From NCBI RefSeq assembly GCF_019112545.1, contig NW_025064887.1, positions 1,036,524 through 1,100,523 of the forward strand: DNA of 64,000 bases, written 5' to 3'. Below are positions 1-10,645 of this stretch, piece after piece. A program made the translations under genes and the position numbers. Source of the stretch: Guyanagaster necrorhizus (taxonomy: Eukaryota; Basidiomycota; Agaricomycetes; Agaricales; Physalacriaceae). Under the pieces are notes generated by a model. It saw only the letters and a list, made by a program, of their open reading frames with translations. It was not told the DNA's origin and did not search any database. Position 1 is the first letter of the stretch, and every line of letters begins with the position of its first letter.

Positions 1-853
1 TATAACGGGTACCTGGTAACACGGCGAGATCCAAAGTCGGGCCGGAATTTGGAAAGGCTGCTTCAAAGCTTCAAGGGATTCGCGCGATACGGCTCTGCCG
101 ACTTTGCTTGGAACGCAAGAGTTGAACTTGACGTTTTTGCCTTTGGTGGGCATAAACCTCTTGTCTGAGCGCTGTGTGAGCCTTTGGCTTGGCAACACTG
201 AAATGTTTACATCCTAATGCGGACTTGGAGACGCTACAAGACGCGCTGGAACTGAAGAGGTCTTGCTATTCTTCACGTATTATGATCGCGAGAGGTGGCC
301 GCTCCGTGGACTGGCAGACCGAGGTTAATAGATCATGAAACTAGACGCGCTTCTAGGTATCGCTCTGTAATACCAGATCAAGGACCACTCCAATTCTGGT
401 ATAGATGAGCTTGTCCTCAATCGGGAAGACGGTAGACATCCTTGAGCTTGAACTTCGAGTTGTTCCTGTCTGGCGGTTTGAACATTCAAGTTTCAACTTA
501 CCTTGCACAATCCGCCACACCAATTGGGGAGCATAAAGGATATGTTTTTTTTGTATTCAACATTTGATTAACCGCAACAAGTAAGCTAACTACTAAGACG
601 CGGTGGAGGTACAGGGACTCAGGATCCTCTTTCCCTCTTGTTCCAGTCCCTCCGCTCTTCCTTCTGAGTTCCCCGGGTGTTTTGGCGTGTAATGTGGAGT
701 AGAGTAATGGACATGTATGGTATTTTGCACCCTCGTGGTGGGCTAATTGATTCGTTTGATTCTGCGGTTGGCTAAAGCCTGAGGTGTTTTGCGAGCATGT
801 CTTGAGTGCTGGCTGTGTTGGACATGGTCTATGGTGTGGTGGGCGTGCGGCGG
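1..853. other. Gene-free stretch
   Basis: I see no convincing coding exon here on either strand. The last part lies directly 3' of the LINE remnant, in that element's sense, and may be its untranslated tail. I could not see a clear poly-A tract or target duplication that would mark the element's 3' end. Confidence 0.4.
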
Positions 854-1330
854 TTACCCGTGCTCGTCTTCCGTGTCGCCCTCATCTTCTTCCCACCACT
901 CTCCTCCTCCTCCTCCTTCTTCTTCTGGCTCTGGGGCGAGCCTCTCGTTTTGTAGTTGTCCCGTCCAGGTGAATGCTCCTGTGTTTTCCATGAACTCGCT
1001 CAGTGCTGTGATTCCTTCCTTGGTGCCAAGGATGTCTGGTAGGTATACAGTCCTTGACACATTCCGGAGGATCCCCCGTTGCTCTTCGTAGAGGGTGCAT
1101 GAACGCAGGGTGTGCTCCCGTGTCTGAAACAACTCTGCACAAGGGCAGTCAACGTCCTTACTTGGCACGAATTGTGAGTAATACTCGCCTATGTATCCAT
1201 GGCCTGTTCTGCACTGAATATCTCTCTTTTCGCTGCAAGGTCTATGAGGTGGGGTGTCGGCATAAAGGATATGTGACTTACAGCTGGTTATGTTCTGTGA
1301 CGATATCATTCTATAGTAGCGATTTTTCAA
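854..1330 (-). mobile_element. LINE (non-LTR retrotransposon) ORF2 C-terminal remnant, 5'-truncated
   Basis: This 158-codon open frame carries the segment typical of the end of ORF2 in basidiomycete Tad1/I-type LINEs: TGHGYIGEYY, then a Cys-rich patch (CPCAELFQTREHTLRSC, a C-x-C...H-x4-C finger), then LPDILGTKEGI and a GAFTWTG block. The reverse transcriptase and endonuclease are absent, so only the 3' end of an element is present, as expected from aborted reverse transcription. It ends in a low-complexity Gly/Glu tail. The homologous part starts around the TGHGY motif; the first ~40 codons look unrelated. It lies about 90 bp from the 3' end of the decayed F-box gene. The family call is from recalled motif patterns, not a search. 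Confidence 0.7.
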
Positions 1331-1418
1331 GAAAAATAGAATTTCCTGTGACTGATTATGTTAGCAGTGCAACCATTAAGCACGAAAGACAGGATCATTA
1401 CCTTATTCAACGACGAGA

Positions 1419-2650
1419 TTATTCCATCCTCAAAACTATGCCTCTGCCAGTCGTACGCTGAAAAAACGGATCCACCCCTGGTACATGCTCTGCTAGTGTC
1501 CCGCTCTGACCATTCGTCCGTATCACCAGTTCCTTCAAATTAGAAAATGTCAACCATTTCCTGCTTAACTCCCAATCAATGGCCTTGCAGGGGAGCTTGA
1601 GCTCTTCCATCGCAGCAAAGACGTCTGCATCCTCTACATCAAAGATGATATTTTCCAGATCGCGACCTTTGAGAACCTGATAGAAAAGGGTCGGGATCAT
1701 CGACGCTTTTAGTTTTCGTAGTGCATCGCTAATCCGATGACGCATGCCGCTAAAAACGATGGTACGAACATGGAAAAGGTCCAGGCCCAAATCGAAGATG
1801 GTACAGTCTCCGTATAAATCGCAGGACTCCCATAGCTCTAATTTGACCAACAAATTCCGCAAGCCGGTCAGCATCCTCTTCAACATCACCCAATCGTGCA
1901 AACTCTTCAGCATTCGCAAGGGAAATACCCCTACCAACACTGTTGAAAAAACAAACCAGAAGAAGAGATTTCCCCACTATGTGCTGAGAGGTATAGCATC
2001 GAGTCGTAACCTTTTCAGGCGAGTGAGATGAAGAACCCGGCGATCCTCACCATAGTTGGGTTGTAGATAGCCCAGATTCTTATCTACAAAAGTAGATGCT
2101 CCAAATTCATGTTTTACAAGGATGGGAATTGATTGAGGACCTCGAAAAGCTACCTCAAAGACTGAAAGCAGCAAGCTATGAGTTTCAAAGAGGCGATGCT
2201 GTCGCTGTATGGAAGAAGGGGACAGTGGGGCTGGAAACGGTGAAGACCGCATCCAGAAGGCGGGGTCACCTCACAGACACTTTTGGAATTGTAGTCTGCG
2301 CCCGACAGCAACAGGGCTTTGACCCCGGTCAACGCTCCTAAAAGTGCACGTAAGCAATCCACCACCCAGGCTTGATCCCCATCTCCGTACTCTCCAACAG
2401 TTAGCTCACGAATATTCGAAGCGACAATAAAAGTATCTGGTTTGGATATAATGTGAAGGAGAGAATAGCTTCATTCTGCTTTGCAGATTTGAACATTTCT
2501 GAAGTAATGATAACGCGACCGCTTTACCCAGGCCCTGCAGACGAGGCTGCAGGCCAGAAGGGTAGACTTGTCATCGAATTCCGAACAGAAGTCAATGATC
2601 TTCTCAAAGATTTCGAGAGAAAGCGAGGCAGCTCGCTGCGTGATGCATGA
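1419..2650 (-). pseudogene. Decayed tandem copy of the neighbouring F-box gene
   Basis: Read on the minus strand, three frames in sequence match the intact F-box protein at 3047-4306 over nearly its whole length. The F-box part (IIDFCSEF, TLLACSLVCRAWVKRSR) pairs with IIDFCAEF and TLLSCSLVCRSWVRRSR. The middle (LRALLGALTGVKALLLS) pairs with LPTLLRALPSVKALSFS. The end (FDVEDADVFAAM, LVIRTNGQ) pairs with LDVEDPDFVTAL and LVVRTDGQ. The copy lacks an in-frame ATG at the equivalent start, has a stop soon after the F-box (after ICKAE), and changes frame near 1940-1980. It is therefore a broken paralogue, roughly half identical at protein level by eye. Any former function would be that of the intact neighbour. 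Confidence 0.85.
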
Positions 2651-3046
2651 GGGCCTGCCAGTGGGCCTGCAAATGAACCGATCATTGCCACCTCACATTA
2701 TCAGCGATATCGGCAATAGCCGAATCAAAGCGCGCTCGAGCAATCAGTACGTTCAACTCGAACTTTGTTAACCGTGGGTCAGTTTCTCAAGATTTGGGTC
2801 AGGAAGACTTGCCTCAGAGCAATCCGTTCCAGTTGAACAAGTGCGCGTATAAATACCCACATTAACCGCTTAAGTTGGTAGCTTCCCTACGCCGACTTCG
2901 ATCACTCGAAATCTTACAGGAAAACAGCTTTGCAGCCCATGGTAGTACATACAGACCATCCCTTTCATAAATAGGTCTGTATCGACACCTGGAACTGAAA
3001 GTGAGAACGCGGACCATCGAACTCAAAAGACAGAATCAGGACCTCA
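2651..3046. other. Spacer between the decayed and intact F-box copies
   Basis: About 400 bp holding the 5' flank of the decayed copy and the 3' flank of the intact one. No further coding match is visible. Confidence 0.4.
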
Positions 3047-4306
3047 TTAACGATATGTTTGCTCCACCTTCAGCATCACACCCCTACTACCCGTATGCGG
3101 AAACCTCCCAGCTATCCATGAAGCCCACAGCTGCGGAAGAATCACCGTAAGGTTCGTTATTCCCTGTGGCTGCCCATCCGTCCGTACGACCAACTGGTCG
3201 AGATGGGAGAACGCAGGCCGCGCTAGACCCCTATCAATGGCACTGCACAGAGAGTCATTCAAAGCAGTGACAAAGTCCGGATCCTCAACATCCAGGAGGA
3301 CACCCCTGAGCTCGCAAGCCCCACAAATATGATACAGGATCAGCGGAACGGCAGACTTCGGTGGTAGCCCAAACCTATCCATTGGCTGACGCCATATTCC
3401 GCTGAAACATATCGCGCGGACATGGAGGAGTCTCAACTGCAAGTCGAGGCTACTCCAATCTCCTCTTATATCACCACATTCTCGCCACTCCACTTCCATC
3501 AACGAGCCCCGCAAGCCAAGCAGGAGCTGCTGCATGATCGACCACTCACGTTTCGTCTTAGGCATCCTCAGAGATAGCATCTCGACTGAAGGCATCGCAA
3601 ATGCAAAATAAGAGGCCACCTCATCCCCGCGCGAGGACTCCAAAGCAAGGGTATCAACATACAATCTTTTCAGGTAAACGAGGTGCTGGACGCAATTATA
3701 CACGCCAAAATTCGGAATGAGAATATCCGTCTCGGTATTTTTGAACTGGAGCCCTTCCAACCTCAGATCCTCCAATAGGGTAAACTGGCTGAGTACGAAA
3801 AAGAGCTGCCGCAGAGAGAAGAAGTGGCACTTGGCTAGCTTCAGTGTGGTCATTCGGAGGCTATCTGGAACGAGGCTGAAGGGCGCCATGAAAACACCCT
3901 CGGCACGTCCTGAGGGCATAGGATGCACCTTCAAAGCCGTATGGACCTCGTGGTTGGCAAGCGAAAATGATAGCGCTTTGACGCTGGGTAACGCTCTGAG
4001 CAGCGTAGGCAACCAATCGCAAAACCAATCTTGTGGCACACGCCCTCGGTTCGTTCCGAGGACCAATGCATGGATTTCCAGCGAGTTGATGGAGGTTATG
4101 GATCCGTGTATTAGCTGGAGGAAGGAATTTGCCTTTCCAGCGCTCCGGATATGGGTGGTCTTGAAATAGTGGTGACGTGATCGACGGACCCAGGAGCGAC
4201 ATACGAGGCTACAACTGAGGAGAGTGGTGTTGTCTTCGAACTCAGCGCAGAAGTCTATGATTACTTCATAAAGGTGTAGAGAGAGCAATGGGACGTGTCT
4301 TGTCAT
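3047..4306 (-). CDS. F-box domain protein (single exon)
   Basis: This 419-residue protein opens with an F-box-like segment (residues ~5-50: LYEVIIDFCAEF, LLSCSLVCRSWVRRSRHHYF). F-box proteins bind Skp1 and present substrates to an SCF ubiquitin ligase. The rest is an irregular leucine-rich region (for example LEDLRLEGLQF, LKRLYVDTLAL) of the kind found in the large F-box/LRR-like families of Agaricomycetes. The ATG at 4306 was chosen because it sits just before the F-box. No intron is needed. A broken tandem copy follows downstream on the same strand. The substrate cannot be inferred, and only the F-box makes the call; the C-terminal half matches no family I can name. Confidence 0.85.
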   Translation of the reverse strand: MTRHVPLLSLHLYEVIIDFCAEFEDNTTLLSCSLVCRSWVRRSRHHYFKTTHIRSAGKANSFLQLIHGSITSINSLEIHALVLGTNRGRVPQDWFCDWLPTLLRALPSVKALSFSLANHEVHTALKVHPMPSGRAEGVFMAPFSLVPDSLRMTTLKLAKCHFFSLRQLFFVLSQFTLLEDLRLEGLQFKNTETDILIPNFGVYNCVQHLVYLKRLYVDTLALESSRGDEVASYFAFAMPSVEMLSLRMPKTKREWSIMQQLLLGLRGSLMEVEWRECGDIRGDWSSLDLQLRLLHVRAICFSGIWRQPMDRFGLPPKSAVPLILYHICGACELRGVLLDVEDPDFVTALNDSLCSAIDRGLARPAFSHLDQLVVRTDGQPQGITNLTVILPQLWASWIAGRFPHTGSRGVMLKVEQTYR

Positions 4307-4420
4307 TGCTGGGAGTTGAAGGGACGGAGATTAGAAGGCTGACGGTTATAGCAACTTCACACGGCCCACCCGAAGTATCGGCTCGAACTTGATTAATCAA
4401 AACTACTTGGATTTATGTGC

Positions 4421-7181
4421 TTATATGGGTGCAAGGCCTTCCACTTGCGCTTTGATTCTCAATGCCAGCCTTTTACTCCAGAACCTCACAAGTGCAAGGT
4501 TTCCTCCCATGGCGTAGATTCCAGCTATACCACAAAGGTCAGCACTTAGTACTGCGTAGCGTAAGATGCGAGCTTACGATGACCACTAGACCTGTAAATC
4601 CCACTCAACTCTCCCTCAGAATCCAAGCCCCACACGTCCTTCATACGCTCGGCCTCTGGACCGAGGATCTTCACCGCCGTGGTCTTCATGTTCTATTTAC
4701 CCAAACCTCAGTCGAACGGGGTCCAAAACTTGAATTGGAAGGAAACTTCCTACCTTGTAGCCTGTCGCTAGAACGACGATATCCGCTTCAACGTCTGTGC
4801 CGTCATCAAAGACGACAGAGTTCTCCGTAAAGTGATCTGCTCTCTGTTGTTAGTGAGGTTCGATAGCAGCGCTGCCGGGCCTTACTGATCTCGTGGCCCT
4901 GCTTCAGCTTGATCTTCTTCTCTATGATCAGCTTGGATGCGCCAACGTCTATATCTAGGAACCATCCTATCAGCCAATCGTACTGTTTGGCTGACGTACT
5001 CGTCTCTTACAGTATCCGCCGCCCCGAGTAAAATACTTGGTAATGAACCCCGATCCGCCGACACCTAAAAATCGTGTGTCAAGTTAAAAGTTCGGTTGGA
5101 AAAACGGCGTCCTGACCAAAGTCTATCTTGAACCCGACTTTCTGCAATCCATCTAGCGTAGGACGATCAATCTCGGCAATCTCTTCAGTGGTATATTTGT
5201 GCAAGATCTAAATTTTCTTGCACGCTCGTCTTCAGAAACTCTTAGCGAATCATTCCGGACGCACCTGGAACATATGGTTAGGCGTCGACGAGAACATGAT
5301 ATCCGCATCTTCTGTCGGTGGTCCATTCTCTTCGTACAACCCACGGAACAAGACTCCGAGCCCAGCGGACGAGGACCTGTTCCCCCCCAATGTAAATGAG
5401 ATTCACGCAGAAAAAAGAAAAAAGAAAAAAAGTATGACAAGTACTGACATCACATAGGTACTGGATCGTTGCACGATGGTAACGTCAGCCCCTTGCTCAT
5501 AAAAGTCCTGCGCGATGCTTTTTGGCAGGTTCAATGAACGGCGTTTCAAATACCCATAATTATTGACTCACTCGTGACCACTATTGCAGCAGCCGACGAC
5601 AACTGCCTATGAAAATCAAGCTGTCAATATGGTGCGCCCCTGTGAACGTGCGTATCCTTACCTTCTTGCGCTTGAAGTCGCCTCCTGTGGTGTGCTGACT
5701 CGAGTGGCAGAGGTGGCCCTTGAAGGTATCCTGGCCCTTGAAGATGGAGATGTTGGGCTCTCCGCTGTGTCCGGTGGCGACGACGATAAATTTGGGTCTG
5801 ATGACACGGTCGGGATGACCAGCACGGGCAATGTTGACGGTCCAGAGGTGGGAGGATTCGTCGTACGTGGCGGATTTGATGGTGCTTTGCATCCAGATAT
5901 TAAGCTCCATCGTCGCCGCCTGGAGTTCTTGGGTTCGGTATATATTGGTGATCGAGTGGAGTGGGGACGTACATAGGCCTCAAACCAGTCGCCTAGCTTG
6001 TCCTTGGGCGTGCTGTGGAACGGTGAGTGTTGATCGATAGCGCGTAGTTTATTGAGCTTACAAAACTGGCCAGTGTGGGGGAAATGAAACGTAGGGAAGG
6101 TGGTCATACCAGACTGGATCTGGGGCGCAACTGTTAGATTTGCTAGGAAGAATAAGTAAAATTCCTACCATGAAGGACGAGGAAATCGTATCGTTTCCTC
6201 CAGTTGTCCCCCACTCGATCATTCTTGCTGCCGACGGGAACGGTCAGAATTTGTCGATCATCCGAAAAGAGAAAGCATACTCGATAAGAAGTGTGTCGAC
6301 GTTGAGCTGGCCTAGCCTGGCGCCCACGGCCAAACCAGACTGGCCAGCGCCGACGATGAGCACTGTCGGTTCTGCATTGGCAAATTCGCGCTTCTTTGCT
6401 CGACTGTCTTTCCACGACTTGCGATCTGTGTTGGCCCCGTGGTTCACACCGACAGGGCGCGTCTGTAAAAGTTTCAGATCACTACAGGGTCGTTGTGCCT
6501 TGTCTTACGGTGCCCCTGTGTTCTTCATATCCCTTTAGCTCCTCTATCCCTGTGTAGAAAGTTCTTGGGAGGCGAAGATAAAAATCCGGAAGGGTTGACA
6601 GATGCAAGGCTTACTTTGCTTTCCATACACCGCCATCGGGATCACGCATCAGCCTGAAGAAGCCTCGCCCTCGAGCGATGCTCGTCTCAAATGTGAAGAA
6701 GCATTGTACCCAGGTAAAATCTAGAAAGGCGTTGAGAGTGGGGTTGCAGTAGTGAATGACCAAAAAAAAACGGGGCACCTCGGTTGGCTCTGACTAGAAC
6801 AGGCTCGCCTTGGAGGTTCAAATTGTGGAGTCGGGAGGATTTTAGACGGTCGTTGTCGTCGAGGAAGCTCTTAATGGCGGGGACGGTATGCAAAGTACGA
6901 TTATCCCACGATAAGGACAAGAGATCACGCCAGTATCCATCGGCCAAAAAATGGGCTGTGATATTCGAAGTGTCGTTTGCTTCTATGGCATCTGAAAGCG
7001 ACTTGAACCAGTGTTTTGCAGCCTGGTATGTCCGAATCAGGGAGGATGACCAATCGATGAAATGAGGCATACAGCAGGCGGCGCAGAATTCTCAATGTGC
7101 GAAACCTCGGCTGGATTCTTTGGATCGGTATGATACGTGTCTAGACTGCGAACGGGTGGCGGAAGAGCGTGGACGAGCATT
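4421..7181 (-). CDS. Flavin-containing monooxygenase (FAD/NADPH), multi-exon
   Basis: A gene of about a dozen exons encoding an FMO-type enzyme, which uses FAD, NADPH and O2 to oxygenate soft nucleophiles or carbonyls. The start at 7181 gives MLVHALPPPVRSL. Next comes a SnoaL/NTF2-like N-terminal region (AKHWFKSLSDAIEANDTSN, GYWRDLLSLSWD). The FAD Rossmann motif is VLIVGAGQSGLAVGARL near 6350. It is followed by GDNWRKRYD, DPVWYDHLPY, the linker motif FIVVATGHSG near 5780, and the NADPH-site region VVVGCCNSGHD across an intron near 5590. The C-terminal part has IDVGASKLIIEKKIKLKQG and ADIVVLATGYK, ending GIYAMGGNLALVRFWSKR before TAA at 4421-4423. The second glycine of the usual GxGxSG nucleotide site is Cys, which related fungal enzymes tolerate as far as I recall. 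It is transcribed away from the acetate-permease-like gene. The substrate is unknown. Confidence 0.88.
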
Positions 7182-7751
7182 TTTACGAGTGGTCAATGAT
7201 TTTTGCTGGCTTTATGTGGGCACTCGGGGCTTAAAGTTGAAGAGACACGCCACTATCTAGCACTAAAACCGCTACGTTCAAAGTCTAACAGAGTCGGCTG
7301 AGCCAGCATGTGAGCATCTGGAGCTCAGATTGATGGGAATCGTGCTGGATTTGAAATTGGAACCCCACAACCCCAGAAAGAAGGCGGAAACAGCGTGGGG
7401 TAACGTCGCCTGACCACGTCCAAGCCTGGGCCACCGTCATCACCGAGAGTAAGCCTCCTAAGGAAGCACACCATCGGAAGCTCGGGAGACCGTACATGTG
7501 CCCGTGACCAACAAACGATCGCGCAGTTCCTGTACGATCATCACCGTGTACTCTCCCTGGCCGCCTCCCAAAATGCTGACAAACAAGAAAATATCTTGCA
7601 AATATGAAAATCGTTGACATTTCCCCGCACTCGCAGCTTATTTCAACAACTAGATCGGGATTCCCCCTGTGGCTGGATAAAGAGATAAAGAGCGTCGCTC
7701 GAACCTGCATCCTTTACTATCATCTTCCCCCATCACCTGCTCTCTGAAAAA
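7182..7751. promoter_or_regulatory. Shared 5' region between the divergent FMO and AceTr-family genes
   Basis: The 570 bp between the two divergent ATGs should hold both promoters. A CT-rich run (ctatcatcttcccccatcac) lies just before the plus-strand ATG, as is common at fungal transcription starts. I saw no diagnostic operator, and frames open here match nothing. Confidence 0.4.
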
Positions 7752-8678
7752 ATGTCGTCAACGAGCACAGCTGAAAAGCTTGAAGCTGCTACCTATGAGG
7801 ATGTCCATCACCGAGGTCATTTCGCCAACGCCAATGCCCCGCCGCCGCCTCCTCCGCCTATCGCCCGTCCGGCTCTTCCCAACGGTGCAGCTTTGTCAGT
7901 CCCACTCCCTCGTAACCATCCAGGCCATATTCTGATTCTTTTTACAGAGGTTTATTCTCTTTCGGCGCGACTTGCATTGCCATTTCCCTCTACACCGCCG
8001 GCGCCAGTAGTATCTCAATTCCCAACGCCGTCCTCGGACTCGCTCTCTTCACCGGCGGTGTCGCCCAGTTCACTGGCGGTGTCGTCGAGTTCGCTCGCGG
8101 TGTCACTTTTACTGGTTCGGGTATGTACAATTCTCTGCCTGGAGTCATAATTTTTTTTAACCAAAAGCTATCTCGTAGTATTCACCATCTACGGTACCTT
8201 CTGGCTGTCCTACGCCGCAGTTCTACTTCCCAACACCGGTATCGCGACTGCATACGATGGCGAGACCAGAATGCTCCAAAATGCCCTGGGCATTTACTTT
8301 ATTATCTGGAGCATCATCACCGCCATGTTTTTGTAAGTCCCCATCAGATCTTCCGTTCATATATCCTCAGCTCACACACACATCTAGGTTAACCGCTCTA
8401 CGTAAAACCCTGGCACTGGTCATCCTCCTGTCCCTGCTCACCGTGACGTTCCTCTTCTTCGGCATCACAGAATTCACGCACGGAAACTCAGCGTATGCAT
8501 ATATTCCCTTCACCACATCCGCGATCGATACTCATCGTTATGATTTAGTGTCGCAAAGGCAACGGGTATCATTGGGACCATCACAGGCTTTGGCGCGTTC
8601 TACGTTGGTCTCGGGGAGCTTCTCGGAGCGGACCCGAACCCTCCTTTCCTCCTCCCCCAGGGCGTTTTCAAACACTAA
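7752..8678 (+). CDS. GPR1/FUN34/YaaH (AceTr) family transporter, probable acetate/ammonium permease
   Basis: Six short exons encode a membrane protein of the AceTr family (Gpr1, Ady2/Ato), which moves acetate and in yeast is linked to ammonium export. Exon 1 ends at 7894 and joins in frame to read ALGLFSFGATC. Then come SIPNAVLGLALFTGGVAQ, GVVEFARGVTFTG, YGTFWLSYAAVL and NALGIYFIIWSIITAMFL. The final helices are LALVILLSLLTVTFLFFGI and GIIGTITGFGAFYVGLGEL, with TAA at 8676-8678. About six membrane segments are visible. The signature NPxPLGL at the mouth of helix 1 is degenerate here (NGAALGL), so transport of acetate itself is not assured. The N-terminus has a run of seven prolines. The neighbouring FMO shares the upstream region. 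Confidence 0.85.
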
Positions 8679-9269
8679 GAATCAGATGACTGTAGTAGTT
8701 CTTCACCTAGTTACAACCCAAGTCATATTTGCGCCGCTCACCATGGAAGCCTGTAAACTATTGCATCATTTGTAACTTATAATATCACAAGTAAACGCAG
8801 ATCTATAATAAATTCGACATCAAAAAGTGTTCGCTATACATTCTTCGTATAATTCCCGCCCGATGTTGAGGTCCTCGCAGCCGGGAGTGGCGTCCATCGC
8901 TAATTTTACACCAGAAAAGAAGCTTTAGGATAAGCGAGTGGTATCTTCCGTTCAAATTAGCTCCTTCGGACATTGGGGCAGCGTACACAAGCTTGAGCTT
9001 ACCATTCTAGAACACATTATATGCAGCTTGAGATGAAATGCGGACTACGTGGCACGATGAACGGACACTGCATCCAACCACGGTTCTGTTTTCCGGAGCG
9101 TTAGTACGTACGTCCCCCCGTTCCGTTCCGAAGAACTCATCAGGGATTCGCACTGGTGGACCACGGTGCCCTTGTTCTCCATAGAGACGTGCAAGAAGAC
9201 AAGATTCGCCTAGAACAAGGAGAGAGGCATTTATCACTCAAATTCTCACTCACGCCTGTCCAGGCATGC
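8679..9269. other. Gene-free stretch after the AceTr gene
   Basis: No supported exon. Short open frames on both strands show no recognisable motif. Confidence 0.35.
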
Positions 9270-9750
9270 ACCGTAGATACAGCGACGGAATCGGGGAACG
9301 TCTACGCGGTTGCGGCAGAAGGAACCGAGTCAAGAGGGACAGACACGCTTTCGAGCGGCCGCCACATACCGGTTACCTTTTGAACGCCCATCTGGAGCTT
9401 TTCGGCGGACTCAAGATGCCACTATACCAGGGAGAAAGAATATACCCGTGCGAGTATTCTGTCTCTTTGCTGTGAAATTTGAAAGTAAGTGGTATTCAAT
9501 TTCAAGCATCATAAGAGCAAAGTGGAGCGAAAGAAGAGGGCCTCTTTGCCTCCGGATTCTTCGCGCAGTGTTGATTTAGCCTTCTTTACATCCCTGCAAG
9601 GATCTGAAAATTTTAGAGTTCATTTCAAGTTCGATCTCGCCCCATCCGATATCCAGCCCCCCAGACCTTACCTCGCATGGTTGGGTGGCTACAATCCCCG
9701 CCTAGCAAGTATTCTCTCGCCGAGTTTCAAGACACGTCAACGCTTCTGTA
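9270..9750. repeat. Diverged direct repeat, copy A
   Basis: This unit shares several blocks, in the same order, with 10155-10645. Examples are the block around gctttcgagcggccgccaca (near 9347), gggagaaagaata, gaaatttgaaagtaagt, agaagagggcctctttgcct (near 9534) and ttctctcgccgagtttca (near 9712). Between blocks the copies differ by substitutions and indels. It carries no gene I recognise. It may be a non-autonomous element, an LTR relic or a duplicated untranslated region. Confidence 0.7.
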
Positions 9751-10154
9751 TCCTCCCAAAATGCGTAATCGAAAAAGACGCGTCGCGTGGCGGGTTAACC
9801 GACTTGCCACGACTAAACCACGCAACGACATTCTGACAGGCAAGAAATTGGAGAATATTTCTTTACTCAGCAACTTACACCACTGCCCAGCGCCGCAGTG
9901 CGAAGGCATTTATGTGAATACTCTTCGAAGAAAGAAGGGAATTTACCGCCATTCCCCTCTGCAATGATGTAACAATCCCGACATGCCTGAAGGTACCGTT
10001 CCGTGTAATGATGAGATCGACTTCTGCGACTCGTCGTCGGTCGACCAGACTACTTTGAAAGGTGCCAGAGGACGCATAGCAAGATGGAAGGAGATTGGAG
10101 TAGCGTCCGAGCTGTGTTAGGCCCTTCAAAATGGATATGAAGACAGTGGCTGCA
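9751..10154. other. Spacer between the two repeat copies
   Basis: About 400 bp without a recognisable gene. A short block (cctctgcaatgatg near 9957) resembles part of copy B (ccctgcaatgag near 10530), so the duplicated unit may be longer or internally rearranged. Confidence 0.3.
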
Positions 10155-10645
10155 TGTGTAGGAAATACCGCGGCGAGTCTCAGAAGCCCCCTCTTCAACA
10201 CGGTTGCAGCAGAAGGAGCCGAGTCAAGACGCGCTTTCGAGCGGCCGCCACACACCGATTTACATTACCGCTCATTGACGCCACCAAGGTGCATGGTACC
10301 ACGGAGAAAGAATACTACCCGCGCGCGCATTCGGTCTGTTTGCTGTGGAATTTGAAAGTAAGTATGGTGTGAGAGCAAATTTCGGTTGGTGGAGCGAAGG
10401 AAGAGGGCCTCTTTGCCTCCGTATTCTTCGTGCAGTCTTGATATAGCCTCCCTGCAAGGCCGCCGCGGTAATAGGGCCTGAAATTTTTGAGTTGGGCCTC
10501 AATCTAACCCCGATGTTCCCACCCTTCCCCCTGCAATGAGAACGGCCAGATAAGAGATTGCACGATTGTGTGCTAGAGGCTATGGTCACCACCTCGCAGA
10601 TTAGTCCGAGTATTCTCTCGCCGAGTTTCATGACGCGTCACCAAT
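10155..10645. repeat. Diverged direct repeat, copy B
   Basis: Second copy of the unit at 9270-9750, about 890 bp downstream in the same orientation. The order of the shared blocks is kept, ending with the block ttctctcgccgagtttca (near 10613). It ends about 140 bp before the AT-rich island. Confidence 0.7.
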
